Below, one piece after another: positions 35,680 to 42,114 of a stretch of DNA of 42,114 nt. The position numbers and the translations under genes are program-made. Positions within the stretch are counted from its first letter, which is position 1; each line of letters opens with the position of its first letter. Source of the DNA: Phycisphaerae bacterium (GTDB lineage: Bacteria > Planctomycetota > Phycisphaerae > JAAYCJ01); NCBI GenBank assembly GCA_012729815.1, contig JAAYCJ010000089.1:1-42114 (forward strand). Direction: 5' to 3'. Under the pieces are notes generated by a model that saw nothing but the letters and a program-made list of their open reading frames with translations, did not search any database and was not told where the DNA came from.

Positions 35680-36953
35680 TCGCACTGGCCGCTCTGGAAG
35701 CGGAAGATTTCCTGGCCCCGCTGCTCGAGGAGTTTGTCTGGAAGGAGCAGTTTGGCGGCCGGCTGCCTCTGGTGGCGGTGACGATGCTCGCCGTCGCGGC
35801 GGGGATCTGGCTGCTGTTCGGGCGTCAGAAGGAAGGTTTTCGCGTCACCGCCGTCTACTGGCTGGGGTGCGGTGTCGGAACGTGGCTGGCGATGTACCTT
35901 CCGGTGGGCCAGGTGCTCAGCACTTCCGCTCTGGTGATCGCGATGGTGAGCCTCCTGTTCGCCTACCTGCCCTACCTTCACCACCGACGGGAGCAGAGAC
36001 GGACGTGGCTGACCCGGCCGGAGGTGCTGACGAGGCGTTTTGCGGTGGCTCCGGGCCTGACGAGCAGCATGACCGCCCTATCGCTGCTGGTCCTGTTCTT
36101 TGCCCTCTGCCACGTCACCTCCGCCGCCTCGGCGGTCGCCACGCTACTGATGGGCGTGGCTCTGCTGGTCGTCGTGGACCACGGTTTTCGCGCCGATGCC
36201 GCGTTTTCGGGCCTCGCCCTGATCAGCCTGGCTCCCCTCAGCGGGCTTCTGGCGATCACCGGGGGCGAGAGCCTGCGCATCGCGACCATCCTGAACCTGG
36301 CCCTTCTGGTGCTGGGCGTGTGGGCCTTCCTGTGGACATGGCTGGCCGGCGTGTGGCAACAGCAGATCGTCCGCGGGCGTCCGCTGACCACGGCCGCCCG
36401 TCTGGTCGGACTGGCCGTGCACGCCGGGGTTATGACGCTGGCGTTCGCCAGTCTGCTGCTGTTCAAGCTGGCCGTCTGGCCGCAGTTGCGGACGGTCAGC
36501 GAGTTGGATGACGGGCCGGGCCGCTTTGCGATGCTGGCGGCGGGAGGAAGCGTCGTGGCGGGAGTGAGCCTCTGGATCGCGGTTCGCCGCGACTCCCGGA
36601 CGATGGGGCTCCTGTTCCTGGTCAACCTTCTTTCCCTCGCTCTCGCCTACGTCCTGCGGATGCCTAACGTTCTCTACGATGTGGTGGCCCCCTACCTGCC
36701 GGTGTGGCTGATCGCAGCCGGCCTGGTGGTGCTGCTGATTGCCCTGCTCGCCCGCCGGCGTCAGTGGTCGGGTCTGGCGGCGCCCTCCGCCCTGCTGGCC
36801 ACCGTGGTCCTGCCGGCGCTGTTGATTGCCTCCAGCGTCCATCTGTCCAGCGGATTTGGCCTCCGTATTGCGATGGCGATCCTGCTGGCCTCGGGGGCGT
36901 GGGCACTGCTGCGGTTCGCCGGTTCACCCGCCAAAGCCGTTCGCGGCAGATAA
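35676..36953 (+). CDS. Polytopic membrane protein of unknown function
   Basis: A 425-residue protein with about eleven or twelve predicted hydrophobic helices and short loops. It was not recognised as Wzx, Wzy or any transporter family. The first 25 residues are acidic (LEAEDFLAPLLEEFVWKEQF). Charged loops such as YLHHRREQRRTWLTRPEVLTRR lie between helices. Its ATG overlaps the stop of the TolC-like gene, so the two are translationally coupled and probably work together. A role as polysaccharide polymerase or transporter is conceivable from topology alone but is not shown. Confidence 0.8.
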   Translation: MIALAALEAEDFLAPLLEEFVWKEQFGGRLPLVAVTMLAVAAGIWLLFGRQKEGFRVTAVYWLGCGVGTWLAMYLPVGQVLSTSALVIAMVSLLFAYLPYLHHRREQRRTWLTRPEVLTRRFAVAPGLTSSMTALSLLVLFFALCHVTSAASAVATLLMGVALLVVVDHGFRADAAFSGLALISLAPLSGLLAITGGESLRIATILNLALLVLGVWAFLWTWLAGVWQQQIVRGRPLTTAARLVGLAVHAGVMTLAFASLLLFKLAVWPQLRTVSELDDGPGRFAMLAAGGSVVAGVSLWIAVRRDSRTMGLLFLVNLLSLALAYVLRMPNVLYDVVAPYLPVWLIAAGLVVLLIALLARRRQWSGLAAPSALLATVVLPALLIASSVHLSSGFGLRIAMAILLASGAWALLRFAGSPAKAVRGR

Positions 36954-37081
36954 GAGTCCGCTGGAAAGGGTGCAAATCTCATTGATCGAATGCCGATGAA
37001 CCTGATATTGGTTCCTAATTGGAGATCTCCGCGCGCTGCCAGGCGTATTATTACCAAACGCCGAAACGAAAGGGCTGTGCC

Positions 37082-38575
37082 ATGAAGTGGACGAAATCGT
37101 GGTGGATCGCCGCGGCGATGCCGCTGCTGCTGGCAGGCGGGTGCGCCGCTTTTCCGAAGTCCGCACCCACCGAGTTCACCCAGGACTACCGATGCTGGGA
37201 CGTGAAGACGAACGACCAGTGCGACTATTTCCAGTACCTGGATCCGTCGGGACGGGTGGTGGCCCTTGGCTACGACGACGACCGTGACGGCCAGCCGGAG
37301 ATTCGGATCGAGTTGGCCGATTCTTGCTCGGACGACCAGTGCCCGCACTACGTGATCCTGCTCGACGGGATTCCCTATTCGCTGGTCAAGCAGCTCTACG
37401 ACGAGGGCGGTTTCCGGCTGTTCCATCCGCCGAGCCGTCTGGTCTCCTGTTTTCCGTCGATGACGGACCTGGCATTTTCGCAGATGTATACGCCCGGAGA
37501 GCCGCTGGGCTTCGAGGCCCTCTGGTACAATCCGGAGAAGGGCAAGGTGGAGGGCGGCAAGCTGGCGTACCTCTCGGAGACCAATGCCCCATGGCAGAAG
37601 TTCCTCGACTACCGGGTTTCGATGATCCTCGACGCGGTCGGCTACGTCAGTCCGGGCTGGCTGCTCGATCAGGAGCTTGGCGGCATCGAGCGGACGTTCA
37701 ACCGCCGGCGTGACGGCACGGTGACCGCCTACTGCCTTGGCACCGCCACCGTCGGCACGCGCAAAGGGGCCGAAGGGCTTGTCAAAGCCCTCAAGAAGGT
37801 CGATCGGCTCTGCGAGAAGATCATGTACCAGCGTCGCGGCCGCTGCCGGTTCACCATCGCCGCCGACCACGGCCACAATCTGACCGCGGCGACGCATTTC
37901 GAGATGGAAGACGCGTTGGAGACGGTGGGGTTCAATCCGACCGATAGGCTGAAGGACCCGAACGACGTGGTCGCGATCGAGTTCGGCCTGGTGACGTACA
38001 GCGCGATCTACACCACCCGTCCAGCCGCGGTGGCAGACGCCATGCTGCCGCTGGAACCGATTGCCCTGGCCGCGTATGTCGATCCTGCGGACTCCACGTG
38101 GGTCACCGTTCGCAACCGCGACGGCTCGGCACGGATCACCAGGACCGCTACCGGTTACGTCTATCAGACGCAACAAGGCGACCCACTGGAACTTGCGCCG
38201 ATCGTCGAGCAACTCGCGGCGGCCGGCAAGGTTGGGCCTGACGGAGCGATCGACGATGAGGCCCTGTTCCTGGCCACCGTCGACCACAAGTATCCCGATC
38301 CGCTCAACCGAGTCTACACCGCGTTTCACGGTCTGGTCCGGAACCCGCCGAACCTGATCCTGACGGTCAAGGACGGCTGGTTCTGCGGAGCCGAGGACCT
38401 GGCCGAAAGCGTCAATGTCGCCAGCACACACGGATCGCTACGGCAACTCGATAGCGTCACCCTTGTTATGAGCACGATCCGCCCGCTGCCTCCGGCGGTC
38501 CGGATCGCCGATCTGCTGGAGGTCTTCCCGCCGATGCGGCCGGAGGAGTATCCGGGGGAGACGACAACGCCATGA
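37082..38575 (+). CDS. Lipoprotein of the alkaline phosphatase superfamily, metal site incomplete
   Basis: A 497-residue lipoprotein (MKWTKSWWIAAAMPLLLAGGC, Cys21). Its core reads like a type I phosphodiesterase/nucleotide pyrophosphatase. Asp95 lies in ILLDGIPYS, a Thr128 nucleophile in FPSMTDLAFS, and Asp262/His263 in ADHGHN. A KALKKVDRLCEKI helix precedes that pair, and His450 lies in STHGSL with RIADLLEVFPP near the end. Where relatives carry the Asp-x3-His pair before that helix, this protein reads GTATVGTRKGA, so two ligands seem absent. It may be inactive, bind one metal, or act differently. Its stop overlaps the next start (ATGA). A DDDRDGQPE loop near residue 65 looks calcium-binding. 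Confidence 0.72.
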   Translation: MKWTKSWWIAAAMPLLLAGGCAAFPKSAPTEFTQDYRCWDVKTNDQCDYFQYLDPSGRVVALGYDDDRDGQPEIRIELADSCSDDQCPHYVILLDGIPYSLVKQLYDEGGFRLFHPPSRLVSCFPSMTDLAFSQMYTPGEPLGFEALWYNPEKGKVEGGKLAYLSETNAPWQKFLDYRVSMILDAVGYVSPGWLLDQELGGIERTFNRRRDGTVTAYCLGTATVGTRKGAEGLVKALKKVDRLCEKIMYQRRGRCRFTIAADHGHNLTAATHFEMEDALETVGFNPTDRLKDPNDVVAIEFGLVTYSAIYTTRPAAVADAMLPLEPIALAAYVDPADSTWVTVRNRDGSARITRTATGYVYQTQQGDPLELAPIVEQLAAAGKVGPDGAIDDEALFLATVDHKYPDPLNRVYTAFHGLVRNPPNLILTVKDGWFCGAEDLAESVNVASTHGSLRQLDSVTLVMSTIRPLPPAVRIADLLEVFPPMRPEEYPGETTTP

Positions 38576-39684
38576 CCAAACGGCAGCGTTTTCTCGACCA
38601 CGTCCGCCACGGCGGCCCGCCCATCTGCTCGCCGCAAATCGGTGGCGGGGCCGGGTTCGACACGCGTTTGGCGGGCAAGGAGTGGATTTCGCAGACCACC
38701 CTTGGCGATACGATTGCCGCAGTCGAGCGATTCGACATCGTGCCGCTGATCAACGTGGGGCTGCCCGATCTCGGGTGTTGCGACGACAAGCTGGCGTGGC
38801 GGCAGGTCGACCGGCAGGAGTCGGACGATCGGATCGAGACTCACGAGGTGCTGGAGACGCCCGTCGGCACCCTGGTCCGCAAAGGCATCGAAGAGAAGCG
38901 TAAGGGCTTCTTTCAACCGAAGTACCCAGTGGAAACGCCTGACGATCTGCCCGCCCTCGAACACTACATCGACGCTGCTTTGGCAGCCGACCTGGCGGCA
39001 GTGACTGCGGGCGTTCGGTGGACGGTTGAGGAAATCGCCGACCGTGCCGCCCTTTCGGTCCAATGGAGCGTCCAGCCGTACGAGCTGCTCTGCTTTCCGG
39101 ATAACGTCAACACCGTTTTGATCGCCCACGATTGTCCAGAGACCTTCCGCCGCCTGATGGACAAGATTCTGAAGCTCGACGAGCGGCTGTTTGCCGCGGT
39201 CGCCGCGGGCGGAGCGGACTTCATTTTCCTTGGCGGACCGGGTTCAGAAATGATCTCGCCCCGCTTCTACGAGGACTACCTGATCCCCTATTCGCAGCGG
39301 GCGTCCGCGATGGCCCGCGTTCACGGCCTGGCCGTCTACAGCCACATCTGCTCACGGATCGAGCCGTTCTTGAGCATGGGTTTCTACAATCGGATGGGCA
39401 TCGACCTATTCGAGACGCTCAGCCCGCCGCCGGTGGGCAACGTCGAGTCGCTTCGCGACGCCCGGACGATCATCGACCCGGCCATCTGCACGCGCGGCAA
39501 TCTGGGCCTGGACGTGCTGCTTTCGGCTTCGCCGGAGGTGGTGCGAGAGAAGACGCTGGAGATTCTGCAAGCGGTTGAGGGCCATAAGCATATCGTCGCC
39601 GCCTCCGATTACCTGTTCTATGACGTCCCGGAAGCCAACATTTGCGCTATGACCGACGCGGTCAACGCGTATAATGGGCGTTGA
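38572..39684 (+). CDS. Uroporphyrinogen decarboxylase-family protein (MtaA/CmuA-like)
   Basis: A 370-residue cytoplasmic TIM-barrel protein of the UroD superfamily. It begins MTKRQRFLDHVRHG and has PDDLPALEHYI, DFIFLGGPGSEMISPRFYEDYLIPY, VYSHICSRIEPFL, and a C-terminal GNLGLDVLLSASPEVVREKT segment. These features resemble methylcobamide:CoM methyltransferase-like UroD proteins rather than HemE. No corrinoid protein or substrate methyltransferase is adjacent, so the reaction is unknown. It starts inside the stop of the lipoprotein gene (ATGA). This ties it to that transcript although the functions seem unrelated. Confidence 0.88.
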   Translation: MTKRQRFLDHVRHGGPPICSPQIGGGAGFDTRLAGKEWISQTTLGDTIAAVERFDIVPLINVGLPDLGCCDDKLAWRQVDRQESDDRIETHEVLETPVGTLVRKGIEEKRKGFFQPKYPVETPDDLPALEHYIDAALAADLAAVTAGVRWTVEEIADRAALSVQWSVQPYELLCFPDNVNTVLIAHDCPETFRRLMDKILKLDERLFAAVAAGGADFIFLGGPGSEMISPRFYEDYLIPYSQRASAMARVHGLAVYSHICSRIEPFLSMGFYNRMGIDLFETLSPPPVGNVESLRDARTIIDPAICTRGNLGLDVLLSASPEVVREKTLEILQAVEGHKHIVAASDYLFYDVPEANICAMTDAVNAYNGR

Positions 39685-39762
39685 TGCTCCGCGGCCGACG
39701 CGCGGTTTGAGCGCCGCACCGGCCGTTCCGGTCACTCGGGTGGGAAAACGGGAGGCGCGTTC

Positions 39763-40791
39763 ATGGCCCGGCAAGACGTACAACCGGCGATGCACTGGGA
39801 GAAGCTTGAAGAGTCGAGGGTTCACTGCTACCTGTGTCCGTGGCACTGCCGCATCGAGCCCGGCGATCTGGGCCGCTGCCGCGTCCGGCAGAACATCGAC
39901 GGCGAGCTTTTCTCGCTCAACTATCACCACGTCATCGCGACCAATGTCGATCCGATCGAGAAGAAGCCGCTGTTCCACTTCATGCCCGGCAGCATGAGTT
40001 TCTCGATCGCCTGTCCCGGCTGTAACCTGCAGTGCGACTTCTGCCAGAACTGGCAGATCTCACAGATGCCGCGCGACAAGGGCCGGATCGACGGTCAGCC
40101 GGCCGGGCCGCAGACGATTGTCGCGTACGCCGACCGCGCCGGCTGCCGGTCGATCTCGTACACCTACACCGAACCGACGATCTACTATGAACTGGCCTAC
40201 GACACCAGCCGCATCGCCCACGACGAGGGCCTCAAGAACTGCTTCGTCTCCAACGGCTATATCACGGTCAAGGCATTGGAGGCGATTGAGCCGTGGCTCG
40301 ACGCGATCAACGTCGATCTGAAGGGCTTTACCGAGAAGTTCTATCGCGACCGCTGTGGCGGGCATCTTAAGCCTGTGCTCGAGTCGCTCCGCTGGCTGGC
40401 CCGGAGCCGCATCTGGCTCGAGGTGACCACGCTGGTCATTCCGGGCCAGAACGACAGCGACCAGGAGTTGCGCGACATCGCCGGGTTCATTGCGGGCGAA
40501 CTGGGACCGCAGGTGCCGTGGCACGTCAGCCGCTATCGGCCCGAGTACCAGTACGACCAGTCGCCTCCCACGCCGATGGAGACGATCGAAAACGCCATCG
40601 CCATCGGCAAGGACGCGGGCCTTCGCTACGTCTACGGCGGCAACACGCTCGGCCACGCCTCCGAAAGCACCTACTGCCCGAACTGCGGCGAAAAGGTCAT
40701 CGACCGCATCGGCTTCTCCGTCCGCCAGAAGCGCACGCGGGACGGCCAATGCCACGCGTGCGGGACGCCGATCGATGGGGTGGAGATGTAG
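39763..40791 (+). CDS. AmmeMemoRadiSam-type radical SAM enzyme (AmrS-like)
   Basis: A 342-residue radical SAM protein. The N-terminal Cys-rich part (CYLCPWHC, Cys22/25/29, and Cys39) matches AmmeMemoRadiSam enzymes. The iron-sulfur motif CNLQCDFC (Cys87, 91, 94) is CxxxCxxC, followed by QNWQIS. ISYTYTEPTIYYE and AINVDLKGF are further family blocks. The C-terminus carries a zinc-ribbon-like pair (CPNCGEKV, CHACGTPI). GGAGG lies 7 nt before the ATG. The family is conserved with AMMECR1 and MEMO1 homologues, neither of which is here. The target is not known. Confidence 0.92.
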   Translation: MARQDVQPAMHWEKLEESRVHCYLCPWHCRIEPGDLGRCRVRQNIDGELFSLNYHHVIATNVDPIEKKPLFHFMPGSMSFSIACPGCNLQCDFCQNWQISQMPRDKGRIDGQPAGPQTIVAYADRAGCRSISYTYTEPTIYYELAYDTSRIAHDEGLKNCFVSNGYITVKALEAIEPWLDAINVDLKGFTEKFYRDRCGGHLKPVLESLRWLARSRIWLEVTTLVIPGQNDSDQELRDIAGFIAGELGPQVPWHVSRYRPEYQYDQSPPTPMETIENAIAIGKDAGLRYVYGGNTLGHASESTYCPNCGEKVIDRIGFSVRQKRTRDGQCHACGTPIDGVEM

Positions 40792-40819
40792 GCCTACTGC
40801 AAGTGCGACATCGACACCC

Positions 40820-40848
40820 TTGCGGTCACGGGACTCATCGGGTAGTAT
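40820..40848 (+). promoter_or_regulatory. Possible promoter for the Nudix gene
   Basis: TTGCGG (40820-40825), a 17-nt spacer and TAGTAT (40843-40848) lie 72 nt before the ATG at 40920. Confidence 0.4.
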
Positions 40849-40919
40849 ATGATCTCCATTGGTCAGGCGGCGCGGCTATTCGCCTGCGGTAGTGTTGCGG
40901 TTGCGGGAGAACACTGCTC

Positions 40920-41378
40920 ATGTCCGACGATCCGTTGACCGGGTACATCCGGCCTGTCGCCATCTGTGTCTTTCGGAATGGGAGCCGCATCCTGGTCGGC
41001 GAATACTCCGATCCCACGACCGACCAGGCGTTCTACCGGCCGCCCGGCGGGCGCATCGAGTTCGGAGAACTGAGCGCGGCGGCCCTTCGCCGGGAGATGA
41101 AGGAGGAACTCGGAGCGGAGATCGCCGATCCGAACCTGCTCGGCGTTCTGGAAGAACGTTTCACTTTCGAAGGCCGGCCGAAGCATGAGATCATCTTCGT
41201 CTACGACGCTGAGTTTCTCGATCGGAGCCTGTACGAAATCGACCGCTTCACCGGAACCGAGGACGACGGATCGCAGTTCAGCGCAATCTGGCTCGACACT
41301 GCCACCATAGGCCCGCAGACGCCACCGTTGTATCCGGATGGCCTGCTGGAGTTGCTTGCAGAAAGGGAGAGGGTGTAA
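40920..41378 (+). CDS. Nudix hydrolase
   Basis: A 152-residue cytoplasmic hydrolase of nucleoside diphosphate derivatives. The Nudix box is complete: GGRIEFGE, then seven residues, then REMKEELGAE, matching Gx5Ex7REUxEExGU. The surrounding beta strands (VAICVFRNGSRILVGEY, HEIIFVYDAEFL) are typical. The substrate cannot be told. GGAG lies about 10 nt before the ATG. A methyltransferase gene follows after 21 nt and may share the transcript. Confidence 0.93.
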   Translation: MSDDPLTGYIRPVAICVFRNGSRILVGEYSDPTTDQAFYRPPGGRIEFGELSAAALRREMKEELGAEIADPNLLGVLEERFTFEGRPKHEIIFVYDAEFLDRSLYEIDRFTGTEDDGSQFSAIWLDTATIGPQTPPLYPDGLLELLAERERV

Positions 41379-41399
41379 GCTTACCGATAGGACATGGCA

Positions 41400-42114
41400 A
41401 TGGCACACTACGAAGATTACGCTGAGTACTATGACTACGAGCAGGGCGGCAGCCTTGACCTTGCGTTTTACCGCGAGTGCGCCGCAGCGTACGGGCCGCG
41501 GGTGCTGGAACTGGCGTGCGGGACCGGTCGGCTTCTGGTGCCGCTTGCCGAGGAGGGCGTGCGGATCGACGGCTTGGACTTCTCCGAGAACATGCTTTCG
41601 GTCTGCCGCGAGAAGCTTGCGGTGCGAGGGCTGCTGGATCGAACGGAGCTCTTCCGCTGCGACATGGCCCGGTTTGATCTGCCGTGCAAGGACTACGACC
41701 TGATCTACGTCCCCTACCGCTCCTTCATGCACCTGTTCGATCAGCCGGCCAAGATCGGGTGCCTGAGTTGCTCGTGGCGGCACCTGCGGTTGGGCGGGTG
41801 CTTCATCGTCGACGTCTACGCTCCGTCGTTTGCCGCGCTGACGCAGGAGCCGGATGCGCCGTTTGCGGTGACGACGGAATACGACCTGCCCAGCGGCCGC
41901 CACGTCGTTCGCAGTGACCGCTTTGTCTCGCACGACCCGGTCAGGCAGATACAGCACTGCCAGCGGAAGTTCCAGGAATACGCAGCCGACGGTTCGCTGG
42001 TCCGCGAGCGGACGATCCCGATGGACACCCGATACACGTTCCGGTACGAACTGCAGCTTTTGCTGGAGAGGGCCGGATTTAACGTTGTGAACGTATTCCG
42101 CGACGACGAGAAGA
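41400..42114 (+). CDS. SAM-dependent methyltransferase, class I (C-terminus beyond right edge)
   Basis: The first 238 residues of a Rossmann-fold methyltransferase. Motif I is VLELACGTGRL (residues 35-45), followed by IDGLDFSENMLSVCREK for the SAM ribose and ELFRCDMARFDL. It begins MAHYEDYAEYYDYEQGG, usual for this family of small-molecule methyltransferases. AGGA lies 7 nt before the ATG at 41400; an in-frame ATG at 41394 is also possible. The frame is open at the edge and near its natural end, judging by the FRYELQLLLERAGF segment. Substrate unknown. Confidence 0.9.
   Translation, partial: MAHYEDYAEYYDYEQGGSLDLAFYRECAAAYGPRVLELACGTGRLLVPLAEEGVRIDGLDFSENMLSVCREKLAVRGLLDRTELFRCDMARFDLPCKDYDLIYVPYRSFMHLFDQPAKIGCLSCSWRHLRLGGCFIVDVYAPSFAALTQEPDAPFAVTTEYDLPSGRHVVRSDRFVSHDPVRQIQHCQRKFQEYAADGSLVRERTIPMDTRYTFRYELQLLLERAGFNVVNVFRDDEK

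Noticed and set aside
36761-38431. 556-codon open frame on the minus strand
   Set aside because: Antisense to the membrane protein and the AP-type lipoprotein, whose motifs show that the plus strand is coding.
39671-39676. TATAAT just before the end of the UroD-like gene
   Set aside because: No -35 box at a usable distance; it lies inside coding sequence and was not called a promoter.

Overview
The window is GC-rich chromosomal DNA from a Gram-negative bacterium. Most likely it is a planctomycete, perhaps of class Phycisphaerae. That placement is inferred from a tandem family of long type II-like pseudopilins with an H-x-G-x-x-Q-N-x4-D block, an exosortase locus, and a large LamG-type protein. 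No rRNA, tRNA, CRISPR array, insertion sequence or phage gene was seen.

Region 1 (1-4189) holds nucleotide-sugar genes: a UDP-glucose dehydrogenase cut by the left edge, a DegT-type sugar aminotransferase, a non-hydrolysing UDP-GlcNAc 2-epimerase and an SDR sugar epimerase. It ends in a strong hairpin terminator. Region 2 (4290-8247) is a leftward run of four paralogous pseudopilin genes behind a promoter with a roughly 365-nt leader. Region 3 (8742-11503) is a translationally coupled sugar-binding protein and an enlarged MalF-like permease. No ATPase or second permease is visible, and a perfect 15-bp palindrome lies just before the binding-protein start.

Region 4 (11696-22664) is mixed. It has a WbaP-type polyprenyl-phosphate sugar transferase with a near-consensus promoter, a double LamG/Ig-like protein, an HDOD protein next to a hybrid histidine kinase, a 56-residue Cys/His-rich membrane protein, an alpha/beta hydrolase, a RegB-like membrane histidine kinase, a small membrane protein and a NeuD-type acetyltransferase.

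Region 5 (23061-38575) is the centrepiece, an exopolysaccharide/exosortase locus read rightward. In order it encodes a Wza-like export lipoprotein, an exosortase with its Cys/Arg/His triad, an EpsI-family partner, a 1643-residue TPR protein, a Wzz/BY-kinase fusion, a TolC-like outer-membrane protein, a polytopic membrane protein of unknown function, and an alkaline-phosphatase-superfamily lipoprotein that appears to lack two metal ligands. The WbaP-like enzyme could start the glycan, the nucleotide-sugar genes could supply precursors, Wzz/BY-kinase and Wza could control length and export, and the exosortase could process anchored proteins. No glycosyltransferase, Wzx, Wzy or PEP-CTERM substrate is present, so the system must be completed elsewhere.

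Region 6 (38572-42114) has a UroD/MtaA-like protein, an AmmeMemoRadiSam-type radical SAM enzyme, a Nudix hydrolase and a methyltransferase cut by the right edge. All calls come from reading the sequence; no database search was run.
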